Source: Bacteroidota bacterium (GTDB taxonomy: Bacteria; Bacteroidota; Bacteroidia; Chitinophagales; LD1). Taken from it: a stretch of 64,000 bases of DNA. Position 1 is the stretch's first letter. Each line of letters starts with the position of its first letter. The position numbers were made by a program, and so were the translations under genes. Shown here piece after piece: positions 53,988 to 63,071 of the stretch. Where the stretch lies: positions 17,422 through 81,421 of the forward strand of contig JAPLES010000084.1 in the NCBI GenBank assembly GCA_026391075.1. The letters run 5' to 3'. The notes beneath the pieces are model-generated. The model was given only the letters and a program-made list of their open reading frames with translations, searched no databases and was not told where the DNA came from.

Positions 53988-56012
53988 ATGCATCAATACA
54001 CCAATAAATTAATTGAGGAAACAAGTCCATACCTTTTACAACATGCACACAACCCGGTTGAATGGCAAGCATGGAATAACGAAGCTTGGCTGCAAGCAAA
54101 AGCCGAAAATAAATTAGTCATCATTTCAATTGGTTACTCTGCATGCCATTGGTGCCATGTAATGGAACACGAAAGTTTTGAAGATGAAGCTGTGGCAAAA
54201 ATGATGAACGAAAATTTTATTTGCATAAAAGTAGACCGCGAAGAACGACCCGATGTTGACCAAATTTATATGGATGCGGTGCAACTCATAACAGGAAGAG
54301 GCGGCTGGCCCCTCAATGCAATTGCATTACCCGATGGCAGACCAATTTATGCAGGAACTTATTTTCCGAAAGAAAACTGGAAACAGGTGTTACAGTATTT
54401 TACTGACTATTGGATAAACAATAAAGACGATGCACTGAAACGTGCCGAAGAAATTACGAACGGAATTCGACAAATGGATTCATTCAATCATCAATCATCA
54501 ATTATCAATTATCAATCGGAAAGTAGAAGAACTGTTTTTTCAAAATTCGATTCCCTTTGGGATTATGAAAAAGGTGGAAGACGTGGCGCGCCTAAGTTTC
54601 CCATGCCGGTAAACATGCAATACCTATTGCGAAATTATTTTTACACGAAGAATGAAAAAGCGCTAAAGGCAGTTACCGTTACACTTGACAATATGATGAA
54701 CGGTGGAATCTACGACCAGGTAGGTGGTGGTTTTGCGCGTTATTCGGTAGATGGCGAATGGGAAATTCCGCATTTCGAAAAAATGCTTTACGATAATGCA
54801 CAATTGGTTTCGCTGTATGCCGAAGCTTTTCAACTCACCAAAAACGAACGATACAAAGAAGTAGTTTACGAAACGCTCGATTTTATTGAACGTGAACTAA
54901 GTGATGAAAGCGGTGGATTTTATTCAGCGCTTGATGCCGATAGCGAAGGTGTGGAAGGGAAATTTTATGTGTGGACTTTCAAGGAGTTAAAAGAAATTCT
55001 AGGCAATGATTTCACTGATTTCTGCCAAGTGTTTGTGGTTTCTGAAGCAGGGAATTTTGAAGGAGAGAATAATTTGGTGAGAAGACCAGAGACACAAGAC
55101 ACAAGACAATATGTTTCATCCCGCGTTTCTTCGCGGGAGACAATACAGGAATGGAAAAAGAAATTACTTCACGAACGCGCTTCGCGCGTTCGCCCCGGAT
55201 TGGATGATAAAATTCTAACAGCCTGGAACGCACTTATGCTTAAAGGATATTGTGATGCATACAAAGTTTTTGGTGAGGAAAGATTTCTTACTCGTGCTTT
55301 GAATTGTGCTGAGTTTCTGAAAACAAAAATGACTCACGAAGATTTTAGCATAAAAAGAAATTTCAAAAATGGACGAGTTACCATCTCCGGCTTTTTAGAT
55401 GATTATAGTTTTACCTGCGAAGCTTTATTGGCTGTGTATGAAATTACTTTTGATGAACAGTGGTTGGTACTTGCAAAAAATATTGCCAACTATGTGATTC
55501 AACATTTCTTTAACGCCAACACCGGCTTATTTTTTTATACTTCTATTAACGATGCGCCACTAATTGCACGCAAAACCGAAACTAGCGATAATGTGATTCC
55601 TGCTTCTAATTCTTCGATGGCTAAAGTGCTTTTTCAATTAGGACTTTTCTTCGACCAAGCTGATTACATAGACAAAGCAAAGCAAGCCATAGCAAATATG
55701 CAGGAGAACATTATCACTCATCCATCGTTTTATGCCAACTGGGCCGTACTGGCAGATTGGTTTGTTGCCGAACCATTTCAAATTGCAATTGTGGGAGAGC
55801 AAGCGCATGAATTTCGAAAACAATTCACCAACCACTTTTTACCCAATTGTTTGTTCTTAGGAAATACTTATGCGGTAACTTCTGTTCCATTACTCGAAGG
55901 AAAACATGTAAAAGGCGACACACTAATTTACGTTTGTCAAAACAAAACCTGTCAGTTACCTAAGTACTCAGTTGAAGATGCATTGAAAAACCTTGCCTTC
56001 GAAATAGACTGA
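53988..56012 (+). CDS. Thioredoxin-fold DUF255 protein (YyaL/spermatogenesis-associated protein 20-like)
   Basis: [24 protein letters not shown]...[50 protein letters not shown]...[23 protein letters not shown]. Confidence 0.96.
   Translation: MHQYTNKLIEETSPYLLQHAHNPVEWQAWNNEAWLQAKAENKLVIISIGYSACHWCHVMEHESFEDEAVAKMMNENFICIKVDREERPDVDQIYMDAVQLITGRGGWPLNAIALPDGRPIYAGTYFPKENWKQVLQYFTDYWINNKDDALKRAEEITNGIRQMDSFNHQSSIINYQSESRRTVFSKFDSLWDYEKGGRRGAPKFPMPVNMQYLLRNYFYTKNEKALKAVTVTLDNMMNGGIYDQVGGGFARYSVDGEWEIPHFEKMLYDNAQLVSLYAEAFQLTKNERYKEVVYETLDFIERELSDESGGFYSALDADSEGVEGKFYVWTFKELKEILGNDFTDFCQVFVVSEAGNFEGENNLVRRPETQDTRQYVSSRVSSRETIQEWKKKLLHERASRVRPGLDDKILTAWNALMLKGYCDAYKVFGEERFLTRALNCAEFLKTKMTHEDFSIKRNFKNGRVTISGFLDDYSFTCEALLAVYEITFDEQWLVLAKNIANYVIQHFFNANTGLFFYTSINDAPLIARKTETSDNVIPASNSSMAKVLFQLGLFFDQADYIDKAKQAIANMQENIITHPSFYANWAVLADWFVAEPFQIAIVGEQAHEFRKQFTNHFLPNCLFLGNTYAVTSVPLLEGKHVKGDTLIYVCQNKTCQLPKYSVEDALKNLAFEID
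54484..54518. repeat. Five-unit heptamer array TCAATCA-TCAATCA-TCAATTA-TCAATTA-TCAATCG within the DUF255 CDS
   Basis: Five consecutive 7-bp units in register; encodes [12 protein letters not shown]. Confidence 0.92.
55083..55110. repeat. Heptamer array AGACCAG-AGACACA-AGACACA-AGACAAT within the DUF255 CDS
   Basis: Four clear 7-bp units (a fifth flanking unit is unclear). Confidence 0.78.
55111..55192. repeat. Two hairpins inside the DUF255 CDS (TCCCGCG-TTTCTT-CGCGGGA and CGAACGCGC-TTC-GCGCGTTCG)
   Basis: Perfect stems at 55119-55138 and 55172-55192. Confidence 0.8.
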
Positions 56013-56085
56013 AGTGCTATCGCTTTAATTTTCGTTTTAAACCTTATCATTACACGCTTTTCACCGCAAAGGGGAGATTGAAAAT

Positions 56086-57618
56086 ATGCAGCAGCCACCG
56101 TCCGAAATTCTTTCGATACAAAAATTTGTATTTCTTCTTGATGAGTTTCATTACGAACAATTTGTTTCCAATTTGCGAAACATTAAAGCCGGCTTGCCTT
56201 TAAAACTTACTGAGGCTATTCGTAAAAGTCTTCCTGCTTTTGATAGTCCCGATGCGCTTTGCAAAAAAATTTATGGCGGCTACAGCGAAGACCAACGCAA
56301 AAGTTTTAATCAGCTCAGTTATCACACCATCAAGTTGTCGTACTACTTAGCTTGGAATTATCCTGGCTATCTTTTACCTACTGTGCAATGGATTCAAAAA
56401 GCAGTGAATGAAGGAAATTTTGAGCGCGCCAACCAGGTTGCGAATTTTTTATGGAGCACCGCAGAGCGTGTAGAAGATTATCAAACACAAATTATTGCTT
56501 TAAAGTTTTTGAGCCAACAAGCATTTTTGATGAAAGATTTTAACACCGGTGTAAAATTAGACCGCACGCTTACAAAAGTTTGCGAAACTGAAATGTCGCT
56601 CAATAACCTAATCTCTGCACTGCGAGAACTGATTCAGCTTTCGCTAAGCGGAAAGAAGGTGGACATTAACAAGAAGAAAGATTTTTTTCACTCCCATTTT
56701 AAGCATCCCTCTCCATCGCTTCGCATTTACAGCAAGTATGCCATTCTATATCTCACTTACTATTTTGATCCTACAGAATTTTCAGAGGCGCCTATTCTTA
56801 CACTTATACTTGATATTGAAAAGGAATTAGCCAATAACAGCTTTGTCATTTTCCCTTTTCTCTTCGACCTCACCGGCTCTTTTAATTTTTTGAAACTTAA
56901 TTCTGCTTCTGCTGATTTAGAAAATAAAGAATACAGAAAAGAGCTTCGCGAATTTTCGCACCATTATCAGGAAGTAGAGTTTTGGAAAAGCTATCTTAAC
57001 CTGCCCAAACTTTTTGTAATAGCAATAAAGGCCACTCACTATATTTCGAAATATCACTACTACTTATCGCGTAAAAATTATCAGCAAATTATAGAGCACG
57101 AAATAACAGACCTAAAAAACCTGATTAAAGAATGTGAAGAATTGCTGGCCAACAATCATTGGGATAAACATTATAGAGTGGACTTGATGAGCATTAAAAT
57201 GCTCTATGGCGGATTGCTCATTTTGCTAGGGGGCGATAACATCAAAAAAGGAATCAATCAATTGGAGTTTCTTCTAACCTCCTACCAGCAAATGAATTTG
57301 GCAGGTAGTACCGATAGTATTTTTCTTTGCCTAATGAGCGGCTATTTTTCGTTGAAACAATATGACAAGTGTTCGCATACATATACCCGATATTATAAGG
57401 CTACTTCAAAAACCGAAGTGTATGAAATGAATGACTTAAACATTCAGAGCTATTATTATTTATCGCAATGGTTGGTAAGCAATCGCGATCAATACTTAGG
57501 CAAATTACGCGCAAACCATAAACGAATAGTGGATAACAGCAGTGAAAAAAATTCAGCCCATGCGCTGGAAGAGCTAATGGATTATCTGCACATTAATGCT
57601 TCAACCAAGTCGGTGTAA
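56086..57618 (+). CDS. Hypothetical protein (510 aa, helical, repeat-like)
   Basis: Long ORF with coherent composition; no family recognised. Confidence 0.7.
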   Translation: MQQPPSEILSIQKFVFLLDEFHYEQFVSNLRNIKAGLPLKLTEAIRKSLPAFDSPDALCKKIYGGYSEDQRKSFNQLSYHTIKLSYYLAWNYPGYLLPTVQWIQKAVNEGNFERANQVANFLWSTAERVEDYQTQIIALKFLSQQAFLMKDFNTGVKLDRTLTKVCETEMSLNNLISALRELIQLSLSGKKVDINKKKDFFHSHFKHPSPSLRIYSKYAILYLTYYFDPTEFSEAPILTLILDIEKELANNSFVIFPFLFDLTGSFNFLKLNSASADLENKEYRKELREFSHHYQEVEFWKSYLNLPKLFVIAIKATHYISKYHYYLSRKNYQQIIEHEITDLKNLIKECEELLANNHWDKHYRVDLMSIKMLYGGLLILLGGDNIKKGINQLEFLLTSYQQMNLAGSTDSIFLCLMSGYFSLKQYDKCSHTYTRYYKATSKTEVYEMNDLNIQSYYYLSQWLVSNRDQYLGKLRANHKRIVDNSSEKNSAHALEELMDYLHINASTKSV

Positions 57619-57643
57619 TTTTTCCTTTTTTACATTCGCGCTT

Positions 57644-58711
57644 ATGAAAAAATATTTTTTGTATCTCGCTTTTGCAAGCTTATTTCTAAGTTTTTTCAAT
57701 TCCTGCAAACAATGTTACTCCGACAAAACCGAAATCGTAGCTACAGATACACTTCAAATTCCTGCGCTTGATTTGTTGACAGCAGAAATCAAAAAAGATT
57801 CCATCAATCCGTTTTTGTATTTCAAGCGTGCACAACTTTACGAAGCCAACAACGATTTTAAAAGTGCTGCTACCGATATGTATTTTGCACTCTTGCTCGA
57901 CTCACTTCGACCAGAGTTTTATTTGTATTCGGCTGAGTTGTTTAAAAAATCGGGTGAACCGCAACGCGGTATTTTACTCATGAATAAAGCAATTACCACT
58001 GATTCAATGAACACAACGTATTATGTAAAAGCTGCAGAGCTAGCTTACATTGATACTACTCTAAAAAACAATTATGGTCTGGCACTAACCTACCTCAACG
58101 AAGCCATTGCAAAAGATCCGCAAAATGCCGACATCTATTTTTATAAAGGAACTATTTTCAAAGAACTTGGCGATACACTCAAGGCGCTTTCGTCTTTCCA
58201 AACTGCTACAGAATTAAATCCGAAATTTTATAATGCCTATGTTCAAATAGGTTTGTTGCTAAAAAACCGCAAGGATAAAAACGCTGCAAAATATTTTGAC
58301 AACGCTATTAAGGTGAGCGATAAACCCGAAGATGCACTTTATGCAAAAGCAAATTTGTTGAAAGAGGAAGGTGTGGCTTTTTACGATGCAGGTAAGGATG
58401 CGTTATCTATTGAGCGGCTTTCAAAAGCTGTAGAAACTTTCAAAAAAGTAATTGACCTTAACTACAAAAATGTAGAGGCTTATATGGGTGTGGGCTTCTG
58501 TTATTATCAAATGGATTCGTTGCCTGAAGCGTATCACTATTATCAACTTGCCACAAAAGTATTACCCACTTATGCAGGGGCCTATTTCAGCCAAGGTTTA
58601 TGTGCAGAAGATTTAGGAAGAAAAAAAGAAGCCGTTGCCTTGTATCAAAACTGTTTAAATATTGACCCCAGTTTTAAACGGGCCGTAGAGCATTTGAAAA
58701 AATTGCAATAG
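57644..58711 (+). CDS. TPR-repeat lipoprotein
   Basis: Lipobox-like MKKYFLYLAFASLFLSFFNSCKQ; multiple TPR motifs (ALTYLNEAIAKDPQNADIYFYKGTIFKELGD...). Start at 57644. Confidence 0.88.
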   Translation: MKKYFLYLAFASLFLSFFNSCKQCYSDKTEIVATDTLQIPALDLLTAEIKKDSINPFLYFKRAQLYEANNDFKSAATDMYFALLLDSLRPEFYLYSAELFKKSGEPQRGILLMNKAITTDSMNTTYYVKAAELAYIDTTLKNNYGLALTYLNEAIAKDPQNADIYFYKGTIFKELGDTLKALSSFQTATELNPKFYNAYVQIGLLLKNRKDKNAAKYFDNAIKVSDKPEDALYAKANLLKEEGVAFYDAGKDALSIERLSKAVETFKKVIDLNYKNVEAYMGVGFCYYQMDSLPEAYHYYQLATKVLPTYAGAYFSQGLCAEDLGRKKEAVALYQNCLNIDPSFKRAVEHLKKLQ

Positions 58712-58722
58712 CATTAAGTCTA

Positions 58723-59946
58723 TCAAGGCAAACTCAACTTCACTTCTGTAACAGGAGCATTCGTGCAGTCGAAATGACCGATATTGCTACTGCGGTTTTT
58801 ACCTTTATTCAGCAAATCCATATTGCTGAATGTAGCATTGCCATTGTTGTGAAAACAAATTTTTTGATCTTCTTTTAAACTGCCATCCGCATTGTGGTAA
58901 GCAGGATTCACCGCACCGTCTGTAACTAAGTCAGGCACTTGGTCACCAAAAATAGCAGCAAACAATTTTCCAAACACAACGCTTTGATCGGTTTTACCTG
59001 TGCCGCGCGTTATCTTGTTATCATGAAAATAAATTCCTCCACTGTAAGGGTCATAAATAGTATCCTTATAAGGCTTATTCAATGCCATATAACTAATCAC
59101 ACAACCACTAACGGTACTGTGTCCCGATATTTCATTATTAAAAACTTCGCACTGATTTGTTGCCATTACAATTACTCCTGTACCCGCTGGTATTTCGCCT
59201 ACGGTAGTTCCCTTCACTCCAAAATTAGGCACGTTATTGTTTACAATTTTGTTGTTATACACGCGGCAACGGCTGCCGTTTTTCTTTTGCAAATCTGGCA
59301 AATCAAAAATTAAAATTCCACCGGTGTTATTAGTAGAAACATTCTCATACACATCGGCATCGGTGCTATTTTCAATTTCAATTCCTGCTACATTATCATG
59401 CACATTATTTTTGCGCACAATAATATTTTTAGACTGGCCTACATAAACGCCTGCATCACTTGAGCCAAACACATCGCACTCTTCTATCAATACATTCGTA
59501 CAACCAACAGGATATGTGGAGTACGAACCGTTCTTAGTATCGTGCAGGGAGGTCCATCCCATTTTCAGTCTACGAAAAGTTACGTTGGTAGCATCCTGTA
59601 CTTTTATGCAATCTCCTTTAGCATCAAGCACAGCAAAATCTTCCAGCACAATGCCATCGGCAGTTATGCGCAATCCTTCAGCACCATCTTTTTGATTTTT
59701 AAAAGACAGAATGGTTTTTTCTTTCCCCTTTCCGCGAATAGTTATGTTTTTGATACCATCAAGAATTAAGGAACGACTTAGTGAGTACGTTCCTTCGGGT
59801 AATTCAATCACATCGCCTTCTTTGGCATTAATAAATTTCTCTTGTAATTGTTTTTCGAAATCATTATCAACTTTAGGAGCTGAGTTATTGTTGCAAGAAG
59901 TAAAAGCAAGTACTGCAACAAAAGCGAGAAGCAAATTTTTCTTCAT
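58723..59946 (-). CDS. Right-handed parallel beta-helix lipoprotein
   Basis: Lipobox MKKNLLLAFVAVLAFTSCNNNS; NVLIEECDVFGSSDAGVYVGQSKNIIVRKNNVHDNVAGIEIENSTDADVYENVSTNNTGGILIF. Confidence 0.88.
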   Translation of the reverse strand: MKKNLLLAFVAVLAFTSCNNNSAPKVDNDFEKQLQEKFINAKEGDVIELPEGTYSLSRSLILDGIKNITIRGKGKEKTILSFKNQKDGAEGLRITADGIVLEDFAVLDAKGDCIKVQDATNVTFRRLKMGWTSLHDTKNGSYSTYPVGCTNVLIEECDVFGSSDAGVYVGQSKNIIVRKNNVHDNVAGIEIENSTDADVYENVSTNNTGGILIFDLPDLQKKNGSRCRVYNNKIVNNNVPNFGVKGTTVGEIPAGTGVIVMATNQCEVFNNEISGHSTVSGCVISYMALNKPYKDTIYDPYSGGIYFHDNKITRGTGKTDQSVVFGKLFAAIFGDQVPDLVTDGAVNPAYHNADGSLKEDQKICFHNNGNATFSNMDLLNKGKNRSSNIGHFDCTNAPVTEVKLSLP

Positions 59947-59974
59947 AACGATGGATGTTTATTTTTTTGATGGG

Positions 59975-59982
59975 CGAATATA
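59975..59982 (-). promoter_or_regulatory. Putative -7 element TATATTCG upstream of the beta-helix gene
   Basis: Same 8-mer (minus strand) as upstream of pyrR and the lipocalin-like gene. Confidence 0.35.
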
Positions 59983-60012
59983 ATGTTCGGAAAATTGGTT
60001 TCTAAAAAACCT

Positions 60013-60642
60013 TTATGGTATATCCATATACTTATGAATTTGCAACGAAATTTCCCATTGCTGATTAGCTTTTACGTAGTCAATCATAAGCGGTAGCATT
60101 TCCTTTTCCTTACTCCATTCGGGCTGAAGAAATAATTTGCAGGAAGCAGTCACCTTCGTTTGATATTCTTCGGCCAAACGAAAATCATTTTTATGAAACA
60201 CAACCACCTTCAATTCACTGGCTTTTAACAACGAAGATTCAACGGGCAGTTTGAACCGTTTAGGCGAAACACAAATCCAATCCCAGTTTCCACTTATTTC
60301 ATAGGCACCTGAAGTTTCCACATGCGCCTTTATTCCTTTTGTATGAAGTGCATTGGTCAATGGGGCTAAATCATGCATCATAGGCTCACCACCAGTTACC
60401 ACACAAATTTTTGCTCCTCTTTTCACTACCTCGTTTACAATTTCTTCTACCGCAATTGCGTTAAACTTGGCCGCGTCCCAACTATCTTTTACATCGCACC
60501 ACACACAGCCTATATCGCATCCACCCAAGCGAATAAAATAGGATGCCTTGCCCTGATGAAAACCTTCGCCCTGAATGGTATAGAAGTGTTCCATTAAAGG
60601 AAGTGATGTGGAATATTTAGAAGACGAACTCATACTATACAA
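60013..60642 (-). CDS. queE: 7-carboxy-7-deazaguanine synthase (radical SAM)
   Basis: EHFYTIQGEGFHQGKASYFIRLGGCDIGCVWCDVKDSWD...VVTGGEPMMHDL. Confidence 0.92.
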   Translation of the reverse strand: MYSMSSSSKYSTSLPLMEHFYTIQGEGFHQGKASYFIRLGGCDIGCVWCDVKDSWDAAKFNAIAVEEIVNEVVKRGAKICVVTGGEPMMHDLAPLTNALHTKGIKAHVETSGAYEISGNWDWICVSPKRFKLPVESSLLKASELKVVVFHKNDFRLAEEYQTKVTASCKLFLQPEWSKEKEMLPLMIDYVKANQQWEISLQIHKYMDIP

Positions 60643-60663
60643 GATTTACGAAGTGCTAAAAAA

Positions 60664-60696
60664 AGAAAATCCACTTTCAATGAAAGTGGATTTTCT
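60664..60696 (-). terminator. Strong inverted repeat (terminator) downstream of the lipocalin-like gene
   Basis: AGAAAATCCACTTTCA-A-TGAAAGTGGATTTTCT. Confidence 0.75.
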
Positions 60697-60726
60697 AAAA
60701 CTGCATAACAGTTATCTGAAATCAGA

Positions 60727-61153
60727 TTATTGTTTTGCAAAAGTCAACGTTGCTTTAGGAGATGATGCAGGGTGAAGCTTCAATTCTTTTTTGCTGATAG
60801 ACTCGATTTCGTAATAAGAACCACTCCAAACTAATTGAGTTTTTTCAAATACAGCGTAGCTGAAATAACTCGTTGAGATAATTGGAACTAGAAATCCTGT
60901 ACAGTTTAAAGTTGATTTCGTTGTTCCTTTGCAATCTCCTTGGTCATTGTCTTTGCAAAGAAAGAAAGTAACAAGTTCCTCAGTAGTGCAACCAACTGTA
61001 GGTAGAACAGGAACGCCAGAAGCATCCAATTCAGATGTTAGCATCCAAGTTCCGTGTAAGGTAGTAAGCGTAGTAGACTCCTTAGAACATGAAGACATTG
61101 TAAACAAGAATGCAACCGCAAGGATTGCTAAGACGTAGAGACGATTTTTTCAT
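60727..61153 (-). CDS. Lipocalin-like lipoprotein; signal peptide disrupted by a frameshift in a poly-A tract just after the start codon
   Basis: ORF HGTWMLTSELDASGVP...; with one A fewer after ATG (61153) the reading becomes MKNRLYVLAILAVAFLFTMSSCSKESTTLTTLHGTW. Confidence 0.68.
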
Positions 61154-61185
61154 AATGATTTTTGTTTTAGTTAAATAATCGGATG

Positions 61186-61193
61186 CGAATATA
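61186..61193 (-). promoter_or_regulatory. Putative -7 element TATATTCG upstream of the lipocalin-like gene
   Basis: TTCATATATTCGCATCC on the minus strand, about 33 nt upstream of ATG. Confidence 0.35.
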
Positions 61194-61272
61194 TGAACCA
61201 AATTGATAAAACGAAGTTTACGCTCTACAATAAATTTCTAATGATTGGAAGTTGGGAAAGTGTATTCCTTGT

Positions 61273-61800
61273 TTATTCTATTCTAAAATCACCATGACCT
61301 TTGTAGTAAAGCGAATCTTTTGAAGTGTAAAAGCCATAATACATACGGTAGTTTTCGTTTTTGTGAAAAGAACCGGAAAATCTAAAATCAAAGGCATGAA
61401 TAATTGGGCCACCCGTAAGTTTTACTGCTTTGTACTGCAGTAGTTCAAATTTATTGTTGACTACTGCAACTTTCATAACACAAGTCTTCTGTACATTGGT
61501 GCCTACAATAAAAAGCCCTGCCGAAGGATTGGAACATGCGGCAGAAACCTGCACATAACCTACCGTACTATCGAGCGCAGAGATAGTATCACCAAAATTC
61601 AACAGCGCAGTTTCGGCAGCTGTCCAGTTGGCGTCATATGTCCAATCGGTAGAGTCTACATTGCTTATATACAAACAAGAGGAATCGGTTACGGTAAGGT
61701 TCGAAAAATCGAACGTGGAAGTACTGGAAATTTCTTTTTTACAAGAATAAAATTGGACTAGAATAAAACCCAAAAAAGCCAATACGGAGAAATTTTTCAT
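61273..61800 (-). CDS. Hypothetical lipoprotein
   Basis: Lipobox MKNFSVLAFLGFILVQFYSCKKEISS; abuts porQ. Confidence 0.72.
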   Translation of the reverse strand: MKNFSVLAFLGFILVQFYSCKKEISSTSTFDFSNLTVTDSSCLYISNVDSTDWTYDANWTAAETALLNFGDTISALDSTVGYVQVSAACSNPSAGLFIVGTNVQKTCVMKVAVVNNKFELLQYKAVKLTGGPIIHAFDFRFSGSFHKNENYRMYYGFYTSKDSLYYKGHGDFRIE

Positions 61801-62913
61801 CTACATTTTTTGATTATCGGAAAAGGGAGCAGTTTTCTTTTTTACAAAACCTGCAGTATAAATAGTAAAGGTAAAATGGTTCATTAGCTGCCCTTGTGCC
61901 ATGGGCTGAAAGCCATAACTAAAATCGAACTGACGAATGCGCACGCCTAGACCAAACGAAAGACCCGGCACACCACGTTTAGTAGCCAATTTTAACTCCT
62001 GCTGCCGCAAATGATTATAAGCAATATCTATACGCACAATTTTTTTGATGTTGAACTCCACTCCCACTATTACGTGGCGAAACAATTTATCGGCAATATA
62101 TTTTTTAGGATTTTTAATTTCACTGGAGTCGGTAAAGAGATTATCGGTAACGTTATCGGCCGGGTTATCGTAGCGAATATCCCAACGATACAAATCGTGG
62201 AAGGTGAGATGAAACCGAAAAGGAAGATTTTTAAAACCAAACGATAAACCCGCTTGTAAATCGAATGGAAGCGGCTCACGCGCTCCTTTATTGTAGGGTT
62301 TGAATTGTGTGCCAATATTTTTTGCAACAATACTAGCAGTTACATTATGTGCGGTATCGTTAATCATCACCGCTAAATCGGCTGCCATACCCACCGAGCT
62401 ATACTGCCCTAGCTGGGAGTAAATGAATTTTGCATTAGCCCCAACAGAAAATAATTTACCAAACTGATAACCGTAACCCGCATAAATATTCATTTCACCA
62501 GCACTAAAGTTTCCGGTTTGATTTCCTTCCACATCGGTTTCTTTAAACTTGCCATACGCAATGTATTGCAAACCAAAACCAAAAGTGCCCGGCACTTTAT
62601 TAAATCTTTTGCCATAAGCTATGTTGCCAAAGTTTACACCGCCCGGATATACAACTGTGCCAAACGCTGCTTGTGTATTCATCTTTCGGTTGAGCGAAGC
62701 CGGATTTGCTAACTGCAAATTAATGTCGTGGTCGAGTATAGAAACATTGGTGCCTCCTAAGGCAGTAAGACGCGCATCGGACGAAAGCGAAAGAAATTTA
62801 TAGGTGCTTTCGCCACCTATTTGAGCAAACGAAAATTTATGAAAGAAGAGCAGTAAAGTGAAAAACAGAATTTGCTTCAACAGTGTTTTTGATTTTGGTG
62901 CTAATAAACGCAA
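61801..62913 (-). CDS. porQ: Type IX secretion system protein PorQ
   Basis: AQIGGESTYKFLSLSSDARLTALGGTNVSILDHDINLQLANPASLNRKMNTQAAFGTVVYPGGVNFGNIAYGKRF; typical PorQ N-terminus. Confidence 0.88.
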   Translation of the reverse strand: MRLLAPKSKTLLKQILFFTLLLFFHKFSFAQIGGESTYKFLSLSSDARLTALGGTNVSILDHDINLQLANPASLNRKMNTQAAFGTVVYPGGVNFGNIAYGKRFNKVPGTFGFGLQYIAYGKFKETDVEGNQTGNFSAGEMNIYAGYGYQFGKLFSVGANAKFIYSQLGQYSSVGMAADLAVMINDTAHNVTASIVAKNIGTQFKPYNKGAREPLPFDLQAGLSFGFKNLPFRFHLTFHDLYRWDIRYDNPADNVTDNLFTDSSEIKNPKKYIADKLFRHVIVGVEFNIKKIVRIDIAYNHLRQQELKLATKRGVPGLSFGLGVRIRQFDFSYGFQPMAQGQLMNHFTFTIYTAGFVKKKTAPFSDNQKM

Positions 62914-63071
62914 AGGTTTCGAAATTATTGCGCAACCGAATTCTGCCGCTTGTTTTGCTACGCTCCTCTTAAAACGATATAACTCACATAGGTTTAGGGC
63001 AAATCAAGTTTTTCCCCATTTCATCCAACGTGCATCTAATTTTCTCTATCTTTATTCGCAACACGCACACA

